Source: Novosphingobium sp.
GTDB lineage: Bacteria; Pseudomonadota; Alphaproteobacteria; Sphingomonadales; Sphingomonadaceae
Length of the DNA stretch: 64,000 bases
Direction of reading: 5' to 3'
NCBI RefSeq assembly: GCF_027486195.1
Contig: NZ_JAIXPP010000087.1
Span: 1 to 64,000 of the forward strand
Shown here: one piece after another, positions 16,913 to 26,747 of the stretch
Numbering within the stretch: the first letter of the stretch is position 1
Layout: each line of letters begins with the position of its first letter
Program-made: the position numbers and the translations under genes
Notes under the pieces: generated by a model
The model's input: the letters and a program-made list of their open reading frames with translations, nothing else
Databases searched by the model: none
Told to the model about the DNA's origin: nothing

Positions 16913-18028
16913 GTGAACGCAGTGGCGAAGACAACCGATCTGTTCGAAAATCCGCTAGGCCTCGATGGCTTCGAATTCATCGAGTTTTCCGCGCCCCAAC
17001 CGGGCCTGCTCGAACCTGTGTTCGCCGCGATGGGCTTCACCCATATCGCCAACCATCGCTCCAAGGCGGTGCAGCTCTGGCGGCAGGGCGGCATCAACCT
17101 CATCGCCAATTACGAGCCAAAGAGCCCAGCCGCCTGGTTCGCGGCCGAGCATGGCCCTTCGGCCTGCGGCATGGGCTGGCGCGTGCGCAATGCCGCCGAA
17201 GCCTACGCCAAGGCGCTCGAACGCGGCGCGGAGCCGGTCGAGGTGCGCACCGGCCCGATGGAGCTCAGCCTCCCCGCCATCCGCGGCATCGGCGGCGCGA
17301 TCATCTATCTGATCGACCGCTATGAAGGCTCACCGCTGGGCGATCTCTCGATCTACGACATCGATTTCGTCTACCTGCCGGGCGTGGATCGCCAGCCCAA
17401 AGGCGCGGGCTTCCACACGATCGACCATCTCACCCACAACGTTTACGGCGGCCGCATGGCGCACTGGGCCGCGTTCTACGAACGGATCTTCAACTTTCGT
17501 GAGATCCGCTATTTCGACATCAAGGGCGAGTATACCGGTCTCACCAGCCGCGCGATGACCGCGCCAGACGGCAAGATCCGCATTCCGCTGAACGAGGAAG
17601 CGAAAGCGGGCGGCGGCCAGATCGAGGAATTCCTGCGCGCCTACAACGGCGAGGGCATCCAGCACATCGCCTTCGCCTGCGACGACCTCCTCGGCGCATG
17701 GGACCGCCTCAAGGTGCTCGGCACCCCGTTCATGACCCCGCCGCCCGCGACCTATTACGAGATGCTGGCCGAGCGCCTGCCCGGCCACGGTGAGCCGGTC
17801 GAGGAACTCCAGAAGCGCGGCATCCTGCTCGATGGCTCGACCGAAGCGGGCGATCCGCGCCTGCTGCTGCAGATCTTCTCCGAAACGCAGATCGGCCCGG
17901 TTTTCTTCGAATTCATCCAGCGCAAGAAGGACGAGGGCTTCGGCGAAGGCAACTTCACCGCCCTCTTCCAGTCGATGGAACGCGACCAGATGCGCCGCGG
18001 CGTCCTCAATGTGGAGACCGCAGCATGA
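16913..18028 (+). CDS. hppD: 4-hydroxyphenylpyruvate dioxygenase
   Basis: A 371-residue non-heme iron dioxygenase that converts 4-hydroxyphenylpyruvate to homogentisate in tyrosine breakdown. Two VOC-type domains are visible. Likely iron ligands are His in [12 protein letters not shown] (about residue 170), His in [11 protein letters not shown], and Glu in [11 protein letters not shown] near the C-terminus; [21 protein letters not shown] and the helix-closing end [14 protein letters not shown] are typical. I chose GTG 16913 because GGGAG lies 7 nt before it; the track start at 16832 is too early. Its stop overlaps the start of the next VOC gene (ATGA). Homogentisate dioxygenase is not in the window. 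Confidence 0.92.
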   Translation: MNAVAKTTDLFENPLGLDGFEFIEFSAPQPGLLEPVFAAMGFTHIANHRSKAVQLWRQGGINLIANYEPKSPAAWFAAEHGPSACGMGWRVRNAAEAYAKALERGAEPVEVRTGPMELSLPAIRGIGGAIIYLIDRYEGSPLGDLSIYDIDFVYLPGVDRQPKGAGFHTIDHLTHNVYGGRMAHWAAFYERIFNFREIRYFDIKGEYTGLTSRAMTAPDGKIRIPLNEEAKAGGGQIEEFLRAYNGEGIQHIAFACDDLLGAWDRLKVLGTPFMTPPPATYYEMLAERLPGHGEPVEELQKRGILLDGSTEAGDPRLLLQIFSETQIGPVFFEFIQRKKDEGFGEGNFTALFQSMERDQMRRGVLNVETAA

Positions 18029-18570
18029 TCCCCCAGATCAAGCGCATCCACCACGTCGCCTATCGCTGCCGCGACGCCAAGGAAACGGTCGCGTGGTACG
18101 AGCGCGTGATGGGCATGCGCTACACCACCGCCTTTGCCGAAGACACCGTGCCCTCCACCGGCGAGCATGATCCGTACATGCACGTGTTCCTCGATTGCGG
18201 CGGCGGCAATGTGCTCGCCTTCTTCGAGCTGCCGAACCAGCCAGAAATGGGCAAGGATCCGAACACCCCCGCCTGGGTGCAGCACCTCGCCTTCGAAGTG
18301 GCGGACGAAGCCGCGCTCCATGCGGCCAAGGCGCATCTCGAAGCCGAGGGCATCGACGTCCTCGGGCCGACCTACCACGGCATTTTCCGCTCGATCTATT
18401 TCTTCGATCCCAACGGCCACCGGCTGGAACTCGCCTGCAATATTGGCACGCCCGCGCAGTATGAGGAGTTGGAGACACTCGCCCCCGTGATGCTCGAGGA
18501 ATGGAGCCGCACCAAACGCGCGCCGCGCCATGCCGAATGGCTGCACAAAGACCCCGCCGCAAGCGCCTGA
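18025..18570 (+). CDS. VOC family protein (glyoxalase/extradiol dioxygenase fold)
   Basis: A 181-residue protein of the vicinal oxygen chelate superfamily. It begins [26 protein letters not shown] and has metal-ligand candidates His in IHHVAYR, Glu or His in VLAFFEL and WVQHLAFEV, and Glu in GHRLELACN. It could be a lyase, isomerase or ring-cleaving enzyme. It is translationally coupled to hppD, so a step acting on a phenylpyruvate or homogentisate-like compound is a reasonable guess, but not shown. It converges with the CoA-transferase gene, 6 bp apart. Confidence 0.85.
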   Translation: MIPQIKRIHHVAYRCRDAKETVAWYERVMGMRYTTAFAEDTVPSTGEHDPYMHVFLDCGGGNVLAFFELPNQPEMGKDPNTPAWVQHLAFEVADEAALHAAKAHLEAEGIDVLGPTYHGIFRSIYFFDPNGHRLELACNIGTPAQYEELETLAPVMLEEWSRTKRAPRHAEWLHKDPAASA

Positions 18571-18576
18571 GACGCT

Positions 18577-19692
18577 TCAGCCTGCGCCGAACTCACAGCG
18601 CAGGTCGGCCCCGTTTGCATCGAGCGCGGGGATAGTGGTCGGCAGCGCGCCGGAACGCCCCGGCGGGCGCGGCAGGTCAAACGCCTCGCCGCCCACTTCG
18701 GCGGGTACGCGGCGCAGCGCGGCGTGGGCGGAGACGTCCGCCACGGTCGATACGCGGCCCCACGCGATACGGTGCCGATCGAGCAGCGCGCTGGCGTCAG
18801 CAATGGTCATGGCGGCCAGCACATCGCCCACGATGCGCCCCAGTGTCTCGCGGCTCTCCACGCGGTCAGGGTTGGTCGCAAAGCGCGGATCATCCGCCAG
18901 CGCGGCATCGCCTAGCACGCCAGCGCAAAACCGCCGCCATTCGTCGGGCGACTGGATCGAGATCATCAGCGAGCCGTCAAGGCAGGCATAGGCGGCATAA
19001 GGATAGATCGCCGCATGTTCGAGGCCATGCCGCCCGGTAACACGCCCGGCATGCTCCAGATGCAGCAGCGGCACCGCCATCCAGTCCGCCATCGTATCGA
19101 ACATCGCAATTTCGATGGCCGCGCCCTGCCCGGTCCTCCCCCGCCCGATCAGCGCTTCGAGGATCGCGGCATGCGCGTTCATGCCCGTTGCGATATCCGC
19201 GATCGAAACGCCCACCTTGGCCATGGCTTCGGGCGTGCCGGTAACGGCGCAGATGCCCGCTTCGGCCTGCACCAGCATGTCATAGGCGCGCATCGCGTGG
19301 GCAGCAGTGGACTGCCCATAACCGCAGATGTCGACCGCGATGAGACGGGGATGGACCTCCACCAGTGCGGCCGCATCCAGCCCCAGCCGCGCCGCCGCTC
19401 CCGGCGCCAGGTTCTGGATGAACACATCCGCCTTGCCCACCATGCGCTCGACCATGGCCCGGTCACCTGCGTCCTTCACATCGATCACGACGCTCTGCTT
19501 GCCCCGGTTGAGCCAGGCAAAATAGGCCGATGCGCCGTGGACGGTAGTGTCATAGTGCCGCGCCGTCTCGCCGCCGGCGCGCTCCAGCTTGATCACCCGC
19601 GCGCCGCCATCGGCCAGCTGGCGCGTGCACAGCGGCGCCGCCACCGCCTGCTCCAGCGCCACCACCAGCAGGCCGTCCAGCGCGCCCGCCAT
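18577..19692 (-). CDS. CaiB/BaiF family (class III) CoA-transferase
   Basis: A 371-residue family III CoA-transferase, which moves CoA between carboxylic acids through an aspartyl-CoA intermediate. The start LVVALEQAVAAPLCTRQLADGGARVIKLERAGGETARHYD is typical, and the catalytic Asp is probably in RAYDMLVQAEAGICAVTG (about residue 137). KQSVVIDVKD and the GQGAAIEIAMFD block also fit. The acid it activates is unknown. It lies between hppD/VOC (convergent) and pxpABC (divergent), so it may feed a ring-cleavage product into CoA-dependent breakdown. Confidence 0.9.
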   Translation of the reverse strand: MAGALDGLLVVALEQAVAAPLCTRQLADGGARVIKLERAGGETARHYDTTVHGASAYFAWLNRGKQSVVIDVKDAGDRAMVERMVGKADVFIQNLAPGAAARLGLDAAALVEVHPRLIAVDICGYGQSTAAHAMRAYDMLVQAEAGICAVTGTPEAMAKVGVSIADIATGMNAHAAILEALIGRGRTGQGAAIEIAMFDTMADWMAVPLLHLEHAGRVTGRHGLEHAAIYPYAAYACLDGSLMISIQSPDEWRRFCAGVLGDAALADDPRFATNPDRVESRETLGRIVGDVLAAMTIADASALLDRHRIAWGRVSTVADVSAHAALRRVPAEVGGEAFDLPRPPGRSGALPTTIPALDANGADLRCEFGAG

Positions 19693-19910
19693 CAGGAACA
19701 GACCTCTCGATCACCCGCATACCGGCAGGCGCGCGGGCTGGGCCATTTGGGCTTACTGGTGCGTTCGACGTTCATATCAGAGAGGCTTTAGCGCAAGCTC
19801 AGCGGGATTTCCTCCCCTTGATGCGCGCAAGGCGAGACAATGGCAGCGGCTTCACCTATTTCGATGCGGCCCCTGCTGCGGTGTCGTCCTCGAAGTCCGG
19901 AAAAGCGCTG

Positions 19911-20687
19911 ATGCCTGATCTCAAGCTCCGCATGATCGATCTCAATTCCGACCTTGGCGAGGGCTATGGCCCGTGGGTGATGGGCGATGACAAGGCCATG
20001 CTGGATATCGTCACCAGCGCCAACATTGCCTGCGGCGGCCACGCCAGCGATCCCGAAACGATGTTTCGCACGCTCACCTTTGCACGTGAGCGCGGGATCA
20101 CCGTGGGCGCGCACCCGAGCTACCCCGACAAGGAAGGCTTCGGCCGCCGCCGCCTGCCCTTCCCGCCGCCCGAGGTGGAGCGCTTTGTCGCCGCGCAGAC
20201 CGGCGCGCTCATGGCCATCGCCGCGCTGGCGGGCACGCGCGTGTCCTATGTGAAGCCCCACGGCGCGCTCGCCAATGTCGCGAGCGAAGACCGCGCCATC
20301 GCCGAAGCCATCGTGCGCGCGGTGCGCGCGATCGACAGCAAGCTTGCCGTGCTCGCCATCTCCGGCACCGTGCTGGAACAGGTGGCGCGCGATGCGGGCT
20401 GCCAAGTGTTCAGCGAGATCTACGCCGACCGTGGCTACACGCCCGCCGGCAACCTTGTCCCGCGCGGCCAGCCCGGCGCGATGATCGACGATTATGGCGC
20501 CGCCGCCGCACGCCTGCTCAGCTGGCTCGAAAACGGCATGATGCCAACCGTAGGGGGCGAACCGGTGAGGCTGGCAGGCCATTCGATCTGCGTGCACGGC
20601 GATGATCCCCATGCCGTGGTCATGGCCCGCGCGATCCGCGTCGCGCTCGGCGGACGCGGGGTCACGGTCGCGCCCTTCCTGCGGTGA
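19911..20687 (+). CDS. pxpA: 5-oxoprolinase subunit A (LamB/YcsF family, PxpA)
   Basis: A 258-residue LamB/YcsF protein. Conserved blocks are MIDLNSDLGEGYGPW, VTSANIACGGHASDP, ITVGAHPSYPDKEGFGRR, VSYVKPHGALAN and IYADRGYTPAGNLVPR. In characterised bacteria PxpA with PxpB and PxpC hydrolyses 5-oxoproline to glutamate with ATP. I chose ATG 19911, preceded by CCGGAAAAG; the upstream ATG at 19818 in the track adds 31 unmatched residues. It heads a three-gene unit with overlapping ends. Confidence 0.93.
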   Translation: MPDLKLRMIDLNSDLGEGYGPWVMGDDKAMLDIVTSANIACGGHASDPETMFRTLTFARERGITVGAHPSYPDKEGFGRRRLPFPPPEVERFVAAQTGALMAIAALAGTRVSYVKPHGALANVASEDRAIAEAIVRAVRAIDSKLAVLAISGTVLEQVARDAGCQVFSEIYADRGYTPAGNLVPRGQPGAMIDDYGAAAARLLSWLENGMMPTVGGEPVRLAGHSICVHGDDPHAVVMARAIRVALGGRGVTVAPFLR

Positions 20688-21340
20688 GCATGAGCGCGGT
20701 ATCCGTCCGGCCGATCGGCGAGAGCGCCGTCCTCATCGATTTCGGCGGAGAAATCAGCACCGCAACCAATGAGCGCGTCGTGGCGCTCGATCGTGCGCTG
20801 GCCGGACAGCCGCCGCAGGGCATGATCGAAACCGTGCCGGCCTATGTCTCGCTGATGATCGTGTTCGATCCGCTGCAAACCGAGTGTGACCGGATCGCCG
20901 CCCACGCACTCGCGCTGCTTGAAAGCGCCAAGATAGCGACGCGGCCACCGCGCGAACACGTGATCCCCGTTCGCTACGACGCGGCCTCGGCCCCCGATCT
21001 GGAAACCGTGGCCAAGGCAACCGGCCTCACGCCGGACGAAGTCGTCGCCCAGCACCTCGCCGGAGAATACCGCGTCTTCATGTACGGCTTCGCGCCCGGC
21101 TACGCCTATCTCGGCGGCGTCCCGCCCGCGCTGCACCTGCCGCGCAAGCCCCGCGCCCAGCGCGGCCACCCCGCCGGCAGCGTGATCATCGCGGGCGCGC
21201 AGTGCCTGATCACCTCCCTGCCGATGCCGACCGGCTGGTGGGTGATCGGCCACACCGCGCAAGTGATCCTCGATCCCGCCCGCGCGCAGCCCTTCCTGTT
21301 CGATCCCGGTGATGTGATCCGCTTCGAGCGGGAACGCTAG
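20684..21340 (+). CDS. pxpB: 5-oxoprolinase subunit B (KipI family, PxpB)
   Basis: A 218-residue protein of the KipI/allophanate-hydrolase subunit 1 family. It has SVRPIGESAVLIDFG at the start, and the signature YRVFMYGFAPGYAYLGGVP with LPRKPRAQRGHPAGSVIIAGAQCLIT and PMPTGWWVIGHT. It forms the heteromeric partner of PxpC. The GTG at 20684 overlaps the pxpA stop; ATG 20690 is also possible. Overlap with pxpA indicates coupled translation. Confidence 0.92.
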   Translation: MSMSAVSVRPIGESAVLIDFGGEISTATNERVVALDRALAGQPPQGMIETVPAYVSLMIVFDPLQTECDRIAAHALALLESAKIATRPPREHVIPVRYDAASAPDLETVAKATGLTPDEVVAQHLAGEYRVFMYGFAPGYAYLGGVPPALHLPRKPRAQRGHPAGSVIIAGAQCLITSLPMPTGWWVIGHTAQVILDPARAQPFLFDPGDVIRFERER

Positions 21341-21343
21341 TTG

Positions 21344-22336
21344 ATGCAAGCGCGCATCCTCTTCGAAGCCGCCGGGCCACTGACCACGATCCAGGATCGC
21401 GGCCGCACCGGCGCGATGCGCTTCGGCGTGCCGCCGTCCGGGCCGGTCGACCGCCTCGCCTTCGCCGCCGCGCTCACCGCGACCGGGGCCGCCGATGGCT
21501 GGGCCTTCGAACTCTCGCACGGCGGCTGTCTCATCACCTGCCACGAAGGCGCAATCGGCTTCGCGCTGTGCGGCGGCGGGTTCCTCGCCGATATCGACGG
21601 CGATGAACCAACGGCCTGGCGCGCGGGCACGCTCCACACCGGCCAGCGCCTGCGTATCCGCGCCGGATCGGGCAACTGGGCCTACCTCGCTTTCGCAGGC
21701 CAGCATGCCGCGCCGCGCTGGCTCGGCAGCAGTGCGACCCATGCCTCGTCCGGGCTCGGCGGCGGCCTGATAGAGGCGGGATCGGCCTACGCATTCGATG
21801 CCCCGCGCGCGCTTGAACCCCGCACGCTGGCACCACCTCCCCCATCCGGACCGCCGGACAGCCTTGCCGTGGTGCTCGGGCCGCAAGATCGCCACTTCCC
21901 GGCAGACGCTGTCCGCCAGTTGGAGCAGGTGCGCTTCACCGCGACGTCCCGCTTCGACCGGATGGGCCGCGTACTCGGCGGCCCGCCACTCGTGCCCACC
22001 TCGATCTCGATGCCCAGCGAACCGGCGCTGCGCGGCTGCCTGCAGGCCGATGGCGATGGCGGCCTCACCGTCCTCCTCGCCGATCACCAGACCACCAGCG
22101 GCTACCCGAAGATCGCCACCCTGATCGGCCCTGATGTGGATCGGCTGGCACAGATGCCGGCCGGGCATACTTTCCGCTTCGACCTCATCGATCCCCACGA
22201 AGCCCTGCGCCGCAGCCGCACCGCCGCAGCGGCCAACGCAGCCTGGCTGCGCAGTCTCACCGCGCCCAGGCGGCTGGACGAACGCTTGTGGTCCAGCAAT
22301 CTCGTCGATGGCGTGATCGATGCAAACGGGGCCTGA
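21344..22336 (+). CDS. pxpC: 5-oxoprolinase subunit C (KipA family, PxpC)
   Basis: A 330-residue protein of the biotin-dependent carboxyltransferase-like KipA family. It begins ARILFEAAGPLTTIQDRGRTGAMRFGVPPSGPVDR, the hallmark of this family, with LLADHQTTSGYPKIATLIGPDVDRLAQ near the end. The ATG at 21344 follows the pxpB stop directly; the track TTG at 21341 adds one residue. Together with PxpA and PxpB it should form the 5-oxoprolinase, although paralogues may act on other lactams or ureido compounds. Confidence 0.92.
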   Translation: MQARILFEAAGPLTTIQDRGRTGAMRFGVPPSGPVDRLAFAAALTATGAADGWAFELSHGGCLITCHEGAIGFALCGGGFLADIDGDEPTAWRAGTLHTGQRLRIRAGSGNWAYLAFAGQHAAPRWLGSSATHASSGLGGGLIEAGSAYAFDAPRALEPRTLAPPPPSGPPDSLAVVLGPQDRHFPADAVRQLEQVRFTATSRFDRMGRVLGGPPLVPTSISMPSEPALRGCLQADGDGGLTVLLADHQTTSGYPKIATLIGPDVDRLAQMPAGHTFRFDLIDPHEALRRSRTAAAANAAWLRSLTAPRRLDERLWSSNLVDGVIDANGA

Positions 22337-22356
22337 AGGCGAGGAGGAGATTGGAA

Positions 22357-23706
22357 TTGGACGCTGAACCCATGCCAGACGACGTGGACACTGATCTTCC
22401 GCGCATCGACATCGAGCACCTGATCGATGCGGGCCGCTGGAGCGGCTACCAGAAGCGCGTGCTCGCGCTGTGCACCGCCGCGATCCTGCTCGATGGGCTG
22501 GATAACCAGATCCTCGGCTTTGCCATGCCCGCGCTGATGAAGGCGTGGCACCTCCCGCGTGAAAGCTTCGTGCCGGTGGTGGTCGCAGGCCTGCTCATCA
22601 TGTCGATCGGCAGCGGTCTTGGCGGCTGGCTGGGTGATCGCGCCGGGCGGCGCCCCACGCTGGTCAGCGCGGCGGGCCTGTTCGGTCTGGCCACAGCCGC
22701 CTCGGCCTTTGCCGATAGCCTGCCCATGCTGGCCACCTGCCGCTTCATCTCCACCCTTGCGCTTGGCGCCGCGCTTCCGAACGCGACCGCGCTGGTCTCC
22801 GAATTCTCCCCGGCGCATCGCCGCAGCCTTTCGGTCTCGATCAGCATGCTCGCGGTCGTGCTCGGCGGTCTCGTCGGCGGAGCACTGTCCGCGTGGCTGC
22901 TGCCCGTTTATGGCTGGCGCGCGCTGTTCCTTACCGCTGGTGGGCTGACCATCTTGGTGACCGGCGCCCTCCTCGCACTTCTGCCGGAATCGCCGCGGTT
23001 CCTCATGCACCGCCCGCGCCGCCGCGCAGAGCTAGGGCGCGTGCTGCGCGCGTCGGGCTTCGATGTTCCGGCCCGCTTTGCGCCCGAAACATCTGCCGCT
23101 TCCGAACCTGCCATCGGCATCAAGGCGCTGTTCCGCCCCCCGCTGCTTGGCGATACGCTCGCGCTCTCGGCGGCGTTCCTGTTCGGCCTGCTCGGCAATT
23201 ACCTCGTGTTCAACTGGGGCCCGACCATGCTCGCGGCGCTTGGCTATGATCTGGCGGTCGCCTCGCTTGGCGCCGGCGCATTCAATCTGGGCGGGATCGT
23301 CGGCGCGTTGGTTGGCTCGCGGATGATGGACCGCTTCGGCCCGCGCATACCCATGGTGGTAATGGCGATCCTCGGCACCGCCTGCACTTTCGCGATCGGC
23401 CCGATGCTGTCTGGCGGCCTGCACGCGACTTCGCTGGTCGTGCTGGGCTTCGCCGCTGCCGGTGTCTTCATGTCCGGGCTCCAGATCATGCTGTTCTCGC
23501 TCGCCGTCAACGCCTTTCCCGCCCCCATCCGCGCGCAGGGCGTGGGCATCACGCTATCGCTCGGCCGCATCGGCGCAGTCGCCGGTTCCGGCATGGGCGC
23601 GGTGATCGTGGCGGCCGGAATCGTGCCGTTCTTCGCCGTGCTCGGCCTGTCCTGCCTGGCCATCGGCATCGCGGTCCTGGCGGTGCGCCCACGAAAGAGC
23701 GCCTGA
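22357..23706 (+). CDS. MFS transporter, aromatic acid:H+ symporter-like
   Basis: A transporter of about 449 residues with 12 helices. The first-helix motif AAILLDGLDNQILGFAMPAL carries the DGxD pattern of the aromatic-acid:H+ symporter (AAHS) group (PcaK/BenK-like), followed by motif A GGWLGDRAGRRPTL. I favour a TTG start at 22357 because AGGAGGAG ends about 8 nt before it; ATG 22372 lies too far from that site. It starts 20 bp after pxpC, so import of an aromatic or oxoproline-like acid for the upstream enzymes is plausible. Confidence 0.85.
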   Translation: MDAEPMPDDVDTDLPRIDIEHLIDAGRWSGYQKRVLALCTAAILLDGLDNQILGFAMPALMKAWHLPRESFVPVVVAGLLIMSIGSGLGGWLGDRAGRRPTLVSAAGLFGLATAASAFADSLPMLATCRFISTLALGAALPNATALVSEFSPAHRRSLSVSISMLAVVLGGLVGGALSAWLLPVYGWRALFLTAGGLTILVTGALLALLPESPRFLMHRPRRRAELGRVLRASGFDVPARFAPETSAASEPAIGIKALFRPPLLGDTLALSAAFLFGLLGNYLVFNWGPTMLAALGYDLAVASLGAGAFNLGGIVGALVGSRMMDRFGPRIPMVVMAILGTACTFAIGPMLSGGLHATSLVVLGFAAAGVFMSGLQIMLFSLAVNAFPAPIRAQGVGITLSLGRIGAVAGSGMGAVIVAAGIVPFFAVLGLSCLAIGIAVLAVRPRKSA

Positions 23707-23787
23707 TCAGTCCTCCCCGTACCAGTAGCCATCGGCAAAATCGGCGTTAGGATGCTGCACAAACAGAACCGATGGAGAGAGACGCCC

Positions 23788-24561
23788 ATGACTGAACTAG
23801 CCGGCCGCATTGCCCTCGTCACCGGCGCCTCGCGCGGCATAGGCGAGGCCTGCGCCCGCGCCCTCGCTGCGCTTGGCGCGCGCGTCATCGTCACCGATCT
23901 TGCCGCGCCCGAGGCCCTCGCCGAGCAGCTCGGCGGCCTCGCCCGCGCGCACGACGTCACCGATGAGCAGAGCTGGATCGATACGATGGCCTTCGCCCGC
24001 GAAGCTGCCGGCGGGCTCGATATTCTGGTCAACAACGCCGGGCTGTTCATGGCCAAGCCCCTCACCGAAACCACGCTCGAAGATTGGCGCCGCCTCCACA
24101 GCGTCAATGTCGAAGGTGTGTTCCTCGGCTGCAAGCACGCCGTCCCGCTCATGGCCGAACGCGCGATCCAATGGCCCGGCGGGGCCTCGATCATCAATCT
24201 CTCCTCGGTCGCCGGCCTCGTCGGCACCGCGCTGGTCAGCTGCTACAACGCGACCAAGGGCGCCGTGCGGCTGTTCACCAAGGGCGTTGCCATGGAAGTC
24301 GCGCCCTTGCGCATCCGCTGCAATTCGGTCCACCCCGGCATCATCGAAACCGACATGGGCCGCGATCTCGTCTCTCAGTTCGCCGCGGCAACCGGCAGCG
24401 GCGAAAACGACACCCGCGCCAACTTCTCCAATCTCCACCCGCTGGGCCACTTCGGCGTACCGAACAACGTGGCCGACGCCGTCGCCTTCCTCGCCTCAGA
24501 CCGCGCCGCCTTCATGACCGGCTCGGAACTGGTGGTGGACGGCGGCTTTACGGCAAGCTGA
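23788..24561 (+). CDS. SDR family oxidoreductase
   Basis: A 257-residue short-chain dehydrogenase with TGASRGIGEACARAL (cofactor binding, residues 12-18 region), Asp in VIVTDLAAPE suggesting NAD, NNAG, Ser in IINLSSVAGLVG and YNATKGAVRLFTKG. The C-terminal MTGSELVVDGGFTAS is standard. ATG 23788 is preceded by GGAGAGAG. It follows the transporter by 81 bp on the same strand and may act on the same compound. It converges with lepA. Confidence 0.9.
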   Translation: MTELAGRIALVTGASRGIGEACARALAALGARVIVTDLAAPEALAEQLGGLARAHDVTDEQSWIDTMAFAREAAGGLDILVNNAGLFMAKPLTETTLEDWRRLHSVNVEGVFLGCKHAVPLMAERAIQWPGGASIINLSSVAGLVGTALVSCYNATKGAVRLFTKGVAMEVAPLRIRCNSVHPGIIETDMGRDLVSQFAAATGSGENDTRANFSNLHPLGHFGVPNNVADAVAFLASDRAAFMTGSELVVDGGFTAS

Positions 24562-24579
24562 GATTAACGCGGGCGCTCG

Positions 24580-26382
<1,803 letters not shown>

Positions 26383-26747
26383 GCGCCCGCCGTTAGCAGC
26401 GCAGGCGCGCGGTGTCATCAGGGCCAATCGGACGGGGGGCCGGGCGGCAAGTTGACACAGTTGACACTGTCCTGAGCGATAATTGCAATCGATCAATAGA
26501 GCGCCTTTGATCGATCAGGGCGATCAGCCACCTCAGGCTTGTTGCTTCGAGACAGGGCAGCTTCGGGACCATGCGCGAACCCTGACAGATTCGCGGCGTG
26601 TAGGACAGGTTGATGCGGGGCGGCGCCCCCTGTCCGCCCGATAACCCACCATTTCGGGGCGATATTGACGTCGGCTTTGGTTCCTAATATTAGAATGATC
26701 ATTACTAATCTAATTCCGTCAAAAGATTCCAATTCAAGGGGAGAGCC
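26383..26747. promoter_or_regulatory. Divergent control region between lepA and the TonB-dependent receptor
   Basis: A 365-bp non-coding gap, AT-richer near the receptor. It contains an inverted repeat ATCGATCAA-N10-TTGATCGAT (26488-26496 / 26507-26515), a direct repeat of TTGACA (26452 and 26461), and the palindrome CTAATATTAG about 55 nt before the receptor start. These are candidate operators or promoters. The track ORF 26493-27383 on the minus strand is a shadow. I see no RNA gene here. Confidence 0.5.

Noticed and set aside
20492-22198. 568-aa minus-strand ORF
   Set aside because: Antisense to pxpABC, which have clear family signatures.
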